This document shows positions 43,140-52,216 of a stretch of 64,000 bases of DNA, in pieces. The notes beneath the pieces were generated by a model. The model was not told the DNA's origin and made no database searches. It was given only the letters and a program-made list of their open reading frames with translations. Every line of letters begins with the position of its first letter. The first letter of the stretch is position 1. Source of the DNA: Sphingobacteriaceae bacterium DW12 (GTDB lineage: Bacteria > Bacteroidota > Bacteroidia > Sphingobacteriales > Sphingobacteriaceae); NCBI GenBank assembly GCA_000783305.1, contig JROE01000009.1, forward strand, positions 1-64,000, written 5' to 3'. Made by a program: the position numbers and the translations under genes.

Positions 43140-43903
43140 AAATCATCATCCTAGGAAGTGGAAATGTGGCAACTCATTTTGCCAAACGCTTACATCAACT
43201 AGGTCATTCGATTTTACAGATATACAGTCGGACTAAAGCCAATGCACACGCATTGGCTTTAACCGTCAATGCTATTGCTGTGGATGAACTGGATCAACTA
43301 TTCGCGGATGCTGACCTCTATCTACTTGCCGTCAGTGATGAGGCTATCCCCACCATAGTTGAACTGCTCCCAAACAATCTAAATGGTTTGATTGTACATA
43401 CATCAGGGGCGACAAATATACAAGTACTTGAAAAATTTGGACATTCAGGTGTACTCTACCCCTTACAGACACTTTCCAAACTACAGGCGATTGCGATGGA
43501 GCAGATTCCTATAGGAGTGGAAGCCAGCTCCCAAGAAACCTATGATAAGCTTTGGAAGCTTGCACAAGAGCTTTCACCAATGGCTTTTAAATGCGATAGC
43601 CAACAACGATTGGCTTTTCATGTAGCAGCTGTAATGGCCAATAACTTCAGCAACATCCTTTATCAAATTGCCTATGAAATATTGGAAGCACATGATTTAC
43701 CGTTCGACCTTTTGCTTCCCATCATACAAGAGACGGCAAAAAAAGTAAAAAATAGTACTCCCATAGCGTTACAAACAGGGCCTGCCATACGAAATGACAA
43801 TATTACGATAAACAAGCATTTGAACTTTCTTAGGCAGAATAGGGCTTGGCAAGAAATCTATCAACAATTGACAATAGAAATTGCTAAAAGGAGAGGTAAC
43901 TAA
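43136..43903 (+). CDS. DUF2520 Rossmann-fold protein
   Basis: 255-residue protein with an N-terminal NAD(P)-binding fold (MKIIILGSGNVATHFAKRL) and a DUF2520 C-terminal helical domain (FHVAAVMANNFSNILYQIAY), similar to F420-dependent NADP oxidoreductase/ketopantoate-reductase-like proteins. The substrate is unknown. The ATG at 43136 overlaps the ccmF stop by four bases; longer in-frame starts would lie deep inside ccmF. Co-transcription with ccmEF is likely although a functional link is not evident. Confidence 0.9.
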   Translation: MKIIILGSGNVATHFAKRLHQLGHSILQIYSRTKANAHALALTVNAIAVDELDQLFADADLYLLAVSDEAIPTIVELLPNNLNGLIVHTSGATNIQVLEKFGHSGVLYPLQTLSKLQAIAMEQIPIGVEASSQETYDKLWKLAQELSPMAFKCDSQQRLAFHVAAVMANNFSNILYQIAYEILEAHDLPFDLLLPIIQETAKKVKNSTPIALQTGPAIRNDNITINKHLNFLRQNRAWQEIYQQLTIEIAKRRGN

Positions 43904-43973
43904 AGTATTCCTTACAAAAACAACAAATCACCGCAGGGAAGCGCAAATATTTCCTTTTGACCAGTTTACTTTC

Positions 43974-43981
43974 TAATTTTG
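43974..43981 (+). promoter_or_regulatory. -7-like box upstream of the GOGAT-like gene
   Basis: TAATTTTG matches TAnnTTTG. A TTTG at 43956-43959 is only 14 bases upstream, shorter than the usual spacer. Confidence 0.35.
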
Positions 43982-44150
43982 TCACTTATATAACATAATC
44001 AATTTATCGATTATAAGTCGGCAGATATGGCTTCAATTTACAAGATTTATGCTCCTGTGTTCAGGATTGGAAAGTATCTCCTACTTGTTACCCTAAATTT
44101 TAGCACCCTATTTGCTGTACAACATCCAAACACTATAATATCATACGATT

Positions 44151-45704
44151 ATGCCTGTTAGAAATCTAATCATCGGAGCCATCGCATTAATTAATTTCAT
44201 TATCATCTCTTTTGGGTTGATATTTGCCACGAATTGGTTTTGGCTGCTTATTATTCCACTTCCGATGTTGCTGATTGCGATATATCACACCATCCAGACC
44301 AAACACGCTATTCTAAGGAATTACCCTTTGGTCGGGTATTTTCGATTTTTCTTTGAGTCTATCCGACCAGAGATGCGTCAATACTTTTGGGAGTCCGATA
44401 CAGATGGTCGCCCATTTAGCAGGCGCCAACGTTCTATTGTTTATCAACGTGCGAAAAATGAACGAGAGACTGTTGCATTCGGTATGCAGAGCGACCCCAA
44501 TGCGATTGGCAATGAGTGGGTAGCGCACTCGGTATTTCCGTGCCATATCCAAGACCACAATCTTCGGACCATGGTGGGTAACTCGCAGTGTAAGCAACCT
44601 TATAGCTTAAGTGTATTCAATATTTCAGCGATGAGTTATGGCGCACTAAGCAAAACGGCTATTACAGCATTGAATAAAGGTGCAGCTCTTCAAAACTTTG
44701 CGCATAATACAGGTGAGGGAGGAATCAGTGAATATCATATCAGCGGTGGAGACCTTATTTGGCAAGTGGGAACGGGCTACTTTGGATGTAGAAATGAGGA
44801 AGGTAAATTTGACGAAAAACTCTTTCAAGAGAAATCCAACCGTCCATATGTAAAAATGATTGAACTCAAGCTTTCGCAAGGAGCTAAACCTGGTCACGGT
44901 GGTATATTACCAGCGGCAAAGAATACACCTGAGATTGCAGCAATACGCCACGTCATCCCAGGTACAGATGTGATGTCTCCTCCCGCACATAGTGCTTTTG
45001 GTACACCAGAGGAGATGATGCTATTCATTCAGCATATGCGTGAGCTGTCCAATGGTAAGCCAATAGGTTTTAAAATATGTATTGGTGACAAACAGGAGTT
45101 TATTGATATTTGCCATGCGATGCAGACTACGCAAATCGTACCGGATTTCATCTCTATAGATGGCTCTGAAGGTGGAACGGGGGCAGCTCCCCTAGAATTT
45201 ACGGATAATCTGGGTATGCCCCTTTATGACGCATTGACATTCGTGACAAAAACACTTATTTCCTTTGGTCTAAAAAAATATATCAAGATACTTGTATCAA
45301 GCCGTATTGTAACAGGATTTGACTTACTGAAGGCTATTGCCTTAGGAGCAGATGCATGCTATAGCGCTCGTGGTATGATGTTCGCCCTAGGCTGCATCCA
45401 AGCATTGAAATGCAATGAAGATATTTGTCCTGTAGGGGTAGCCACACAGAGACCTAACCTTTACAAAGGATTGGATGTTGAAAATAAATATGTCCGTGTT
45501 GCTCAATTTCACCGCAATACACTCCGTGCCACGGTCGAGATAATGGAAGCCTGTGGTTTTAAAACCTTGAATGACGTATCTGCAGATAAATTTTTCCGCA
45601 AAGTAGATAATAGGACGACGATGAGTTTTGAAGAAATATACTTTGGTTCGGAAGGAAAGCTGATTAACAGTCATACAGACTTTGCTCCGAAAGTATTCAA
45701 CTAG
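44151..45704 (+). CDS. FMN-binding glutamate synthase-family protein
   Basis: 517-residue protein with two N-terminal membrane helices (about 5-48) and a GltB-like FMN barrel. Motifs are MSYGALSKTAITALNKGAAL, GEGGISEYH, KPGHGGILPAAK, IDGSEGGTGAAPLEF and the iron-sulfur Cys set CIQALKCNEDICPVG (C-x5-C-x4-C), so a 3Fe-4S cluster is likely kept. The amidotransferase and other GOGAT domains are absent. Such stand-alone membrane-anchored proteins are widespread and their reaction is unproven. Ammonia-dependent glutamate synthesis is only one possibility. Confidence 0.9.
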   Translation: MPVRNLIIGAIALINFIIISFGLIFATNWFWLLIIPLPMLLIAIYHTIQTKHAILRNYPLVGYFRFFFESIRPEMRQYFWESDTDGRPFSRRQRSIVYQRAKNERETVAFGMQSDPNAIGNEWVAHSVFPCHIQDHNLRTMVGNSQCKQPYSLSVFNISAMSYGALSKTAITALNKGAALQNFAHNTGEGGISEYHISGGDLIWQVGTGYFGCRNEEGKFDEKLFQEKSNRPYVKMIELKLSQGAKPGHGGILPAAKNTPEIAAIRHVIPGTDVMSPPAHSAFGTPEEMMLFIQHMRELSNGKPIGFKICIGDKQEFIDICHAMQTTQIVPDFISIDGSEGGTGAAPLEFTDNLGMPLYDALTFVTKTLISFGLKKYIKILVSSRIVTGFDLLKAIALGADACYSARGMMFALGCIQALKCNEDICPVGVATQRPNLYKGLDVENKYVRVAQFHRNTLRATVEIMEACGFKTLNDVSADKFFRKVDNRTTMSFEEIYFGSEGKLINSHTDFAPKVFN

Positions 45705-45710
45705 ATTCTA

Positions 45711-45747
45711 AAAAAAATCCTGACCTATATGTAGTCAGGATTTTTTT
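45711..45747 (+). terminator. Rho-independent terminator of the GOGAT-like gene
   Basis: AAAAAAATCCTGAC (45711-45724) pairs perfectly with GTCAGGATTTTTTT (45734-45747), loop 9 bases. The symmetric A/T runs allow termination on both strands. Confidence 0.93.
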
Positions 45748-45820
45748 AGATATTAAATTAGTGATTGTTGAAGTTGGACCATAGCCATGGCCCCCATTGG
45801 AAGGGCCAGTGAGCACACGT

Positions 45821-46264
45821 CTACTTGAGATTGGTGTATACTTTAGACAATGTATCATGCGCGCTATAAATCGCATCAGCGGAGACTCCACTCAACGCTT
45901 CGGATATAGTCTTAGAGGCCTGCTCTAAGCCTTTGGATTTAATTTGTCTCCCCGCTTTTGTCAGATAAATCAAATTAGATCTGCGATCCCCTTTGTCATT
46001 GACGCGTATCACTAGATTTTGCTTTTCCAGATTATTAATCAACCTAGTCACACTAGGCTTGTCTCGAAATGTACGATTTGCCAGCTCTTGCTGCGTTAAT
46101 CCTTCCTCCTGCCACAAATTGTATAAGATACTCCATTGTTCTGAAGTAATACTCACTCCAGATTCTTTTAGGTTTTGCTGGAGCCTTCTTGTGAGTGCGG
46201 TAGTCGCTTTACCTGTCAGAAAATTAAAAAAATCTTCTGTGTAAATGGTTTCATTGGTAATCAT
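45821..46264 (-). CDS. MarR-family transcriptional regulator
   Basis: 147-residue winged-helix regulator. ITSEQWSILYNLWQEEGLTQ, ELANRTFRDKPSVTRLINNL (recognition helix) and VNDKGDRRSNLIYLTKAGRQ (wing) are the usual MarR elements in order. ATG 46264 is chosen because an upstream TTG would add 15 residues with no match. It is divergent from the small membrane protein gene at 46372. Target genes are unknown. Confidence 0.92.
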   Translation of the reverse strand: MITNETIYTEDFFNFLTGKATTALTRRLQQNLKESGVSITSEQWSILYNLWQEEGLTQQELANRTFRDKPSVTRLINNLEKQNLVIRVNDKGDRRSNLIYLTKAGRQIKSKGLEQASKTISEALSGVSADAIYSAHDTLSKVYTNLK

Positions 46265-46371
46265 TTTAGTGGTTTGGTTTAAGTTGTTTATGCAAATAAA
46301 ACAAAACAAGTTAAGATTAGCAACAAAATTATTACTTTTAATTCCTTCAATATGCTTATCTTTAGCCTAAT

Positions 46372-46782
46372 ATGGAGCAGATATTACCTTTATTAATCGG
46401 GTTGGCTATTTTTGCCTATAAAATTTACGAGAATTTTAATAAGCAAAAAGAGGAAGATCGCAAACGCAACTTGAAGCGTCCCAAGGCGATGCCAACTCCT
46501 CCGTCTCCTGTACAAACGACCAAGCCTTATACCCCACCCCAACCACCATCATCTCCTGTTTTCAAACAACCAGAGAGACATTTAGTGCACAAGAAAAGAG
46601 AACCGGTACCAAACCTACCAAAGGAGATTCCCGTTGAGGTGATTCAAGCGAGGAAGGAAAGAGAACGCACAAAACGCTTACATGTTGATGAAGTAGGCTT
46701 AGAACGAGAAATGGAAGTCCGTTTTGACCTACGTCAAGCCATTATACAACAGGCCATATTGGAAAGACCATATAAATACTAA
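46372..46782 (+). CDS. Conserved hypothetical single-pass membrane protein
   Basis: 136 residues: one N-terminal helix (ILPLLIGLAIFAYKIYEN), then a basic and proline-rich linker (MPTPPSPVQTT ... TPPQPPSSPVFKQPE) and a charged C-terminal segment ending FDLRQAIIQQAILERPYKY. The C-terminal motif looks like a conserved Bacteroidota protein tail. The function is not known. It could be an adaptor exposing its tail to the cytoplasm. A TATCTTTA -7-like sequence lies about 8 bases before the start. Confidence 0.75.
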   Translation: MEQILPLLIGLAIFAYKIYENFNKQKEEDRKRNLKRPKAMPTPPSPVQTTKPYTPPQPPSSPVFKQPERHLVHKKREPVPNLPKEIPVEVIQARKERERTKRLHVDEVGLEREMEVRFDLRQAIIQQAILERPYKY

Positions 46783-46787
46783 ATCTA

Positions 46788-47564
46788 TTACTGTAAAGAA
46801 AAACCATCTGCATCACCCAAGAATGGAAAATCAGCGCGTGTAGTGAGTAAATCTTTAGGATTTAAGGTAAATGTATACAAATCCTCATCTTCTGGCTTGT
46901 AATAGATTACATCCCCCATTGGAGAGATACACATCGAGCCTCCGGAATAATAAATTTCATTACCATCATGCCCTACTCTATTGACGCCGATCACAAATGA
47001 CTGGTTCTCAATAGCGCGTGCTGGAATCAAGCTGCGCCAATGCGCGGAACGTTTATCTGGCCAACTGGCTATATACACTAACAAATCATATGCTGCATGT
47101 TGATTTCGTGACCACACAGGGAAGCGCAGATCGTAGCAAATCATCGGGCATATTTTCCAACCTTTAAGCTGCAAAATCACGCGTTGGTTTCCTGGTTCGA
47201 AATATTTGTGTTCGCCTGCCATCGTAAATAAATGGCGTTTATCATATTTGACAAAACTACCATCGGGAGACATCCATACAAAGCGATTGAAATACTTCCC
47301 ATCTTCAAGTATAATAAGAGACCCCGCAATAACGCAGTCAAATTTTTGGGACATTTCGTACATCCAATGCATTGTAGGCCCATCCATCGTTTCTGCGCAT
47401 TTTTCAACATTCATGGTAAAACCTGTATTGAACATTTCTGGCAAAAGTATCAAATCTGTTTTCTCCCGAAGTGATGATAAACGTAGTGCAATATTGCTCA
47501 AGTTTTTCTCGATATTCTCCCAAAACAAATAGGCTTGAAAAGTTGTAATCTTGATGGTTTCCAT
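46788..47564 (-). CDS. Nitrilase-family amidohydrolase (omega-amidase/YafV-like)
   Basis: 258-residue carbon-nitrogen hydrolase. The catalytic triad is visible: Glu43 in LLPEMFNTGF, Lys109 in KYDKRHLF and Cys143 in PMICYDLRFP. The length and the sequence NTGFTMN match omega-amidases such as YafV, which deamidate alpha-ketoglutaramate or ketosuccinamate left by transaminases. It is cytosolic and separately transcribed on the minus strand, convergent with the small membrane protein gene. Confidence 0.92.
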   Translation of the reverse strand: METIKITTFQAYLFWENIEKNLSNIALRLSSLREKTDLILLPEMFNTGFTMNVEKCAETMDGPTMHWMYEMSQKFDCVIAGSLIILEDGKYFNRFVWMSPDGSFVKYDKRHLFTMAGEHKYFEPGNQRVILQLKGWKICPMICYDLRFPVWSRNQHAAYDLLVYIASWPDKRSAHWRSLIPARAIENQSFVIGVNRVGHDGNEIYYSGGSMCISPMGDVIYYKPEDEDLYTFTLNPKDLLTTRADFPFLGDADGFSLQ

Positions 47565-47655
47565 GTATGTGTATAATTGCCCTTAACAATTAAAATAATA
47601 TTATGACAATATGATAAAAAATCACGATTTATCATAATCGTAATTAATAAATATA

Positions 47656-48633
47656 CTATCGTATCCTGTTTAATAAATCGCCTGCGAGATTATAGAGCTG
47701 TTCTTTTCTATCCTGTCCCACTTCAATCCTTGCTAATGTATCAAAAGCTAACGTCGTAAAATGTGCTTTCTTGTCATTAGCTAACGCTCTAATGTTGTAT
47801 TTAGCGTACAATGCTTTCATCAATTGTACTTTATTTGGCTCGTACTGCAGGTTACATGCAAGAAGGTGTTGAATGTCAATAATATCATCCTGACTAGCAT
47901 TTTCCAGCAATTTGATAAGTAAAAATGTCTTCTTATTTGCGATAATATCCCCCCCAACCTGCTTACCAAATGCTTCGGGGTCACCATATACATCCAAAAT
48001 ATCATCTTGTAGCTGAAAAGCTACACCAACATACACGCCAAATTCATAAATCAACTGTTGTTGCGCAACAGGAGCTCCAGCAATAATCGCTCCTAATTTT
48101 AACGCACCTCCTAATAAGACAGAAGTTTTTAAGGTAATCATATGAATATACTGTTCTTCGGTCACGGATTCAAAAGACTCAAAGTCCATATCCAGTTGCT
48201 GTCCTTCACACACTTCAGTAGCTACTTTATTGAAGGTATTCAACAAGTCAAAGAGATACTCTTTGGGACACTTCGCAAGCTGCTCATAGGCTTTGATTAA
48301 AAGACCATCTCCAGAAAGAATGGCAACATTGTCATTCCATTTTTCATGAACGGTCTGTTGGCCTCTTCTCAAAGGTGCTTTGTCCATAATATCATCATGA
48401 ATCAGGGAAAAATTATGAAAATATTCAATCGCTAACGCTGCGGGGATGGCATTTGTGACCGCTTGAAGACCGAACAACTCTGCCCCCATCAATACCAATA
48501 CGGGGCGAACCTGCTTACCTTTAAGGGTGAGGATATAGCGTATAGGGTCGTACATATTTGCAGGGGTCTCTGGAAATACCACTGAAGCTAAAGCTTCTTG
48601 AACAGAATGAGAGGGGGAAGTACTTGTAATCAT
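47656..48633 (-). CDS. Polyprenyl synthetase family protein (trans-isoprenyl diphosphate synthase)
   Basis: 325-residue all-trans prenyltransferase. The first aspartate-rich motif is HDDIMDKAPLRRG (Asp80-Asp84) and the second DDILDVYGD; GKQVRPVLVLMG and GDGLLIKAYE are also conserved. It elongates dimethylallyl diphosphate to a chain such as geranylgeranyl or longer, for carotenoids, quinone side chains or lipid carriers. Chain length is not settled from the motif context. ATG 48633 is chosen because an upstream start would add 16 poorly matching residues. Confidence 0.92.
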   Translation of the reverse strand: MITSTSPSHSVQEALASVVFPETPANMYDPIRYILTLKGKQVRPVLVLMGAELFGLQAVTNAIPAALAIEYFHNFSLIHDDIMDKAPLRRGQQTVHEKWNDNVAILSGDGLLIKAYEQLAKCPKEYLFDLLNTFNKVATEVCEGQQLDMDFESFESVTEEQYIHMITLKTSVLLGGALKLGAIIAGAPVAQQQLIYEFGVYVGVAFQLQDDILDVYGDPEAFGKQVGGDIIANKKTFLLIKLLENASQDDIIDIQHLLACNLQYEPNKVQLMKALYAKYNIRALANDKKAHFTTLAFDTLARIEVGQDRKEQLYNLAGDLLNRIR

Positions 48634-48792
48634 ATCGTTTCTTATCTCTGCGAAGATAGCAATTACTCGCGAGTAATACACAGCGCTGGGCCTGCTAGCC
48701 TCATCGATACAAGGAGGGTAGATGGCATTATTCTAGAATCAAATTGTTCAATATGATATTTAATTTCTAATTTTAATGCTTAATCTTTAATC

Positions 48793-49959
48793 GTGCGCAT
48801 ACTCATTATCCATAATTATTATCAGGACCTAGGCGGAGAAGACATTGTTTTTCAGCAAGAAGTTGCCGAACTGCGACGAGAGCACGAAGTATCCACCCTC
48901 ATTTTTAAAAATCGCAAGGGTGTGAAGGGACTTTTTCAGTTTCTGCTCAGTCCATGGAATGTATTTGCTGCACGAAAAGTACAACGAAAGATAGCTGAAG
49001 TGAATGCCGATATTGTCCATTTTCACAATACGCAATATGCATGTGGACCTTTGGCTATCCGACATGCAAAAAAAGCAGGAAAAATCGTCGTCATGTCACT
49101 CCACAACTTTAGATTATTGTGCCCTTCAGCGACTCTCTTCTATAAAAACACCTTATTTACGGATAGCATACACCGACAATTCCCCTGGCTGGCTATCGAG
49201 AAGAATGTGCTAGACAACTCAAAAATCAAAACACTTTGGACGGCTCTTAGCTATTGGATACATCGTAGAATTGGAACCTGGAATCTTATCGATCGTTATT
49301 TTGTCCTGGCAGAATTTTCTAGACAATTATTTATTAGCAGCACACTCCCTGTGGATAGTGACAAATTTGTAGTCAAACCTAATTTTGTAGATATGACAAG
49401 CACCATCCAAAGTAAGGAAAGAGGAAAACATTTTCTGTATGTGGGTAGATTGTCACCCGAGAAGGGAATCATGAATCTACTTCAAGCTCTAGCAGGTACA
49501 GATATCCAATTAAAAATAGCAGGCACAGGTCCACAAACGGAGGAAGTAAAGAGCATGGCTATTAACAACCCCAATTTGGACTATTTGGGAATGATGGACA
49601 AATCGCAGATTATAGATGAGTTGAAATTCTGCAAAGGGCTTATAGTACCGTCTGTCTGTTATGAGGGTGGGGTACCGCTGACGATTATTGAAGCGTTTGC
49701 GACTTGCACCCCGGTAATCGCCAGCAACATAGGGGCTATACCTGATGTTATCATAGAGAATGAGACGGGTTTTCTATTCGACCCGCATAAAGCCGACACT
49801 ATTATTCATGCCATCACACAGGCTAACTCCACACCAACAGCAGTATTAGCAGGAATGAGCCAAAAGGCATTTGATCTTTACCAACAATCATACACTCCTG
49901 ACATTGTCATTAGAAAACTAACCACAGAATATGAAATGCTTATAAAAGATAAGTCTTAA
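48793..49959 (+). CDS. Glycosyltransferase family 4
   Basis: 388-residue GT-B transferase starting with GTG at 48793 (MRILIIHNYYQDLGGEDIVF). HFHNTQYACGP and MSLHNFRLLCPSATLF are acceptor-domain motifs; LYVGRLSPEKGIMNLLQAL and SVCYEGGVPLTIIEAF are the donor-site motifs. It stands outside the main glycan locus, next to a SufT-like gene, and probably decorates a cell-surface polysaccharide. The sugar is unknown. No ATG is available near the conserved N-terminus. Confidence 0.9.
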   Translation: MRILIIHNYYQDLGGEDIVFQQEVAELRREHEVSTLIFKNRKGVKGLFQFLLSPWNVFAARKVQRKIAEVNADIVHFHNTQYACGPLAIRHAKKAGKIVVMSLHNFRLLCPSATLFYKNTLFTDSIHRQFPWLAIEKNVLDNSKIKTLWTALSYWIHRRIGTWNLIDRYFVLAEFSRQLFISSTLPVDSDKFVVKPNFVDMTSTIQSKERGKHFLYVGRLSPEKGIMNLLQALAGTDIQLKIAGTGPQTEEVKSMAINNPNLDYLGMMDKSQIIDELKFCKGLIVPSVCYEGGVPLTIIEAFATCTPVIASNIGAIPDVIIENETGFLFDPHKADTIIHAITQANSTPTAVLAGMSQKAFDLYQQSYTPDIVIRKLTTEYEMLIKDKS

Positions 49960-49968
49960 CTTTGTAGT

Positions 49969-50298
49969 ATGAGCATCATTTTTTTAGACAAGTTAAACTT
50001 AGGTAGCAAAATCCAAGAGGTATTGGAGAGCATCTACGACCCGGAGCTTAAACCCGCAAACATTGTGGACTTAGGTCTGATATATGAAGTGATTACAAAG
50101 GAGGATGGCATGGCCAAGATTGTAATGACACTGACAGCTCCCGGCTGCCCTGTTGCCGGAGAAATCATGGACGAGGTACAGCGAAAAGTAGCAGCTATAG
50201 AAGGATTAAAAGGCGCTGTAGTGGAGTTGACATTTGACCCACCGTGGACCAAGGATATGATGACAGAAGAGGCTAAATTGGAGTTAGGATTTTTATAG
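49969..50298 (+). CDS. SufT/MIP18-family iron-sulfur cluster assembly factor
   Basis: 109-residue DUF59 (MIP18-like) protein. ILESIYDPELKPANIVDLGL-type sequence at the start and the conserved Cys60 in TAPGCPVAG are diagnostic, as is the end VVELTFDPPWTKDMM. Members such as SufT help mature Fe-S proteins. Complex I (NuoI) and the GOGAT-like protein in this window would be plausible clients, by inference. It begins 9 bases after the GT4 gene, so it may be co-transcribed with it. Confidence 0.92.
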   Translation: MSIIFLDKLNLGSKIQEVLESIYDPELKPANIVDLGLIYEVITKEDGMAKIVMTLTAPGCPVAGEIMDEVQRKVAAIEGLKGAVVELTFDPPWTKDMMTEEAKLELGFL

Positions 50299-50305
50299 GC
50301 CAATC

Positions 50306-50330
50306 CGTGGTGGATTCACCACGTTTATTT
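50306..50330. terminator. Terminator between sufT-like and khtU-like genes
   Basis: CGTGGTG (50306-50312) pairs with CACCACG (50317-50323) around GATT, followed by TTTATTT. It serves the plus-strand gene and sits at the end of the convergent antiporter gene. Confidence 0.75.
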
Positions 50331-51557
50331 CCCCTCCAAGTCGCTCAATTTCTTAACGGGCTTAGTGGGCACCTGATCTTTCCCGAAAAGCCTGTTCCAT
50401 ATATTTCTTGATTCCTTCGTTAAGAGAGGAGAGACTATTGATAATATCAATACGTATACCACGACAAAGGACTGTAGAACGGGTAGCAAACCACCAGCCT
50501 TACCAATGTTGGCCATGATGATGGAGAATTCCCCTCGAGCCGACAATGTGAACCCAATATCAAAAGATACACGAGGTTTCATTCCAGAGAATTTAGAAGC
50601 GAAATATCCTGAAACCAAGTTGCCCGCAATGGTAATTACAGCAGCAATGGCTGCCCACATCACAGCCCCTCCCAACGACATCATGTCGATGGATAAACCA
50701 AAGCTAAAGAAAAACATAGCGCCAAAGAAGTCCTTATAAGGCAGCACCATGGCTTCAATCTTTTTAATATACTGAGAATCTGCCAAGACCAAGCCCGCCA
50801 TTAAGGCCCCTATCGCCTCGGCTACGTGAATGGTCTCCGAAAAACCGGCAACTAAAAACAGTAAAGCAAATATTAGCAAAATAAAAAGCTCGGAGGACTT
50901 CACCTGCAATAACTTATCAATAGCCGGAACGAGTTTGCGTCCTAAAATCAAAAATACCAGTATAAATCCTAAGGCTAACAAAGATGTACCAGCGACTGTC
51001 CAGAATGAACTACTTCCTGTAAGAATCAATCCTGACAGAAAAGAAATGTGCATGGCTATAAATAGGTCATCGAACATAATCATGCCCATGATGACCTCTG
51101 TCTCCGGATTGGCAGTACGTTTGAGGTCTGTCAATACTTTGGCCACGATGGCTGTAGACGAACTGGTCATGATACCACACAGGACCATTGTCTCTTTGAA
51201 GGGCATATCCATCAACCATCCAATGAGCAAGCCCGAAACAAAGTTAAGGGCTACATATACGCTACCTCCCGTGACAATGGATTTACCAGATTTGATAAGT
51301 CGGCCTACCGAGAATTCAAGCCCTAAGTAAAACAGTAGGAATAGTACCCCTAAGCGGCCCATAAAATCAATAAAGGGTTTGCTTTCGGTAAAGGATAAAT
51401 CAATCAATCCCAACTGAGGGGCATGCTGTCCTAAAACCATCCCTATCAATATAAAAAAAGGTATAACGGAGAACTTCAACTTATTCGCGATAAAACCAAC
51501 GATAGCGACGAGTCCAACAGCAACACCTATTTCTAAGATAAGGGTAGTAGATAGCAT
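50325..51557 (-). CDS. khtU: CPA2-type K+/H+ antiporter, KhtU-like
   Basis: 410-residue inner-membrane antiporter with about 12 helices and a Na_H_Exchanger-type fold; the C-terminal RCK domain of KefB is missing. Characteristic sequence includes GLEFSVGRLIKSGKS, IMTSSSTAIVAKVL, FDDLFIAMHISFLSG (Asp-Asp-like core) and the C-terminal YVLILSIVSPLLTKES. It is encoded 14 bases downstream of the cytosolic TrkA_C-like regulatory subunit gene khtT, as in the Bacillus KhtTU system that exports K+ in exchange for H+. The substrate ion is inferred from that pairing. Confidence 0.88.
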   Translation of the reverse strand: MLSTTLILEIGVAVGLVAIVGFIANKLKFSVIPFFILIGMVLGQHAPQLGLIDLSFTESKPFIDFMGRLGVLFLLFYLGLEFSVGRLIKSGKSIVTGGSVYVALNFVSGLLIGWLMDMPFKETMVLCGIMTSSSTAIVAKVLTDLKRTANPETEVIMGMIMFDDLFIAMHISFLSGLILTGSSSFWTVAGTSLLALGFILVFLILGRKLVPAIDKLLQVKSSELFILLIFALLFLVAGFSETIHVAEAIGALMAGLVLADSQYIKKIEAMVLPYKDFFGAMFFFSFGLSIDMMSLGGAVMWAAIAAVITIAGNLVSGYFASKFSGMKPRVSFDIGFTLSARGEFSIIMANIGKAGGLLPVLQSFVVVYVLILSIVSPLLTKESRNIWNRLFGKDQVPTKPVKKLSDLEGK

Positions 51558-51571
51558 ATGATAAAAATTAA

Positions 51572-52051
51572 TTAATGAAGTAGTTCTTTTAACGCCTTGA
51601 TATTACCTCTCTTTCCAGCAACAACAAGAGTAGTACCTGGACTAATTTCGTAGTCTGGGCCGGGGTTGATCACGGTATCTTCATCTCGAATTCCAGCAAT
51701 AATGCTCGCGCCTGTATTTTTACGAACGCCTAGCTCGCCAATTGTCTTGTTGCAACTGACGTCACCCCCACCGACCTTATACCATTCTATAATCAAGTCG
51801 TCCAAAGCGACCTCGATGGTTTCCAAAGCTTTGGGTTTATAAGAAAGTCCGCCTATAATACCGGCAACTTGCCTGGACTCCTCATCAGAAAGGGTCATGA
51901 CACACCTTGACTCATTTTCTTCGGTATCGTAGCGATACAGCTCTCTTCTTCCATCGTCATGGATAACAACAACCATGCTATCCCCTGCATCCGTCTCTAT
52001 TTGATATTTCTTACCTATACCAATAAGATCCGATTCTCTTACAACTGACAT
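51572..52051 (-). CDS. khtT: K+/H+ antiporter regulatory subunit, KhtT-like
   Basis: 159-residue cytosolic protein. The N-terminal half has the KhtT pattern LIGIGKKYQIETDAGDSMVV and VIHDDGRRELYRYD; the C-terminal half is an RCK/TrkA_C domain (NKTIGELGVRKNTGASIIAG, TTLVVAGKRGNIKALKELL). In Bacillus, KhtT is the ligand-gated brake of the antiporter KhtU and senses nucleotides and pH. The adjacent downstream gene encodes that antiporter. A -7 box TAAGTTTG (52119-52112) lies 61 bases upstream. Confidence 0.9.
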   Translation of the reverse strand: MSVVRESDLIGIGKKYQIETDAGDSMVVVIHDDGRRELYRYDTEENESRCVMTLSDEESRQVAGIIGGLSYKPKALETIEVALDDLIIEWYKVGGGDVSCNKTIGELGVRKNTGASIIAGIRDEDTVINPGPDYEISPGTTLVVAGKRGNIKALKELLH

Positions 52052-52111
52052 AATGTAAATGATTAGTGATTAATTATATGCGAAACGGCTTTCTTATTAA
52101 ACCGTATCTTG

Positions 52112-52119
52112 CAAACTTA
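52112..52119 (-). promoter_or_regulatory. -7 box of the khtTU promoter
   Basis: TAAGTTTG on the minus strand, 61 bases upstream of khtT. No clear -33 element is seen. Confidence 0.5.
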
Positions 52120-52182
52120 GTTAAACTTTTTTTGATATGAAAACTGAAGCCCATTATCGGAGCGCAGTCTTGTATTCATTTT

Positions 52183-52203
52183 CTAAAACACGATAACATC
52201 GTG
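52183..52203 (-). terminator. Weak terminator after the MBL-fold gene
   Basis: On the minus strand CACGAT (52203-52198), loop, ATCGTG (52194-52189) is followed by TTTT. The stem is only 6 bp, so support is modest. Confidence 0.5.
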
Positions 52204-52216
52204 CTTCAGGGGCCAA

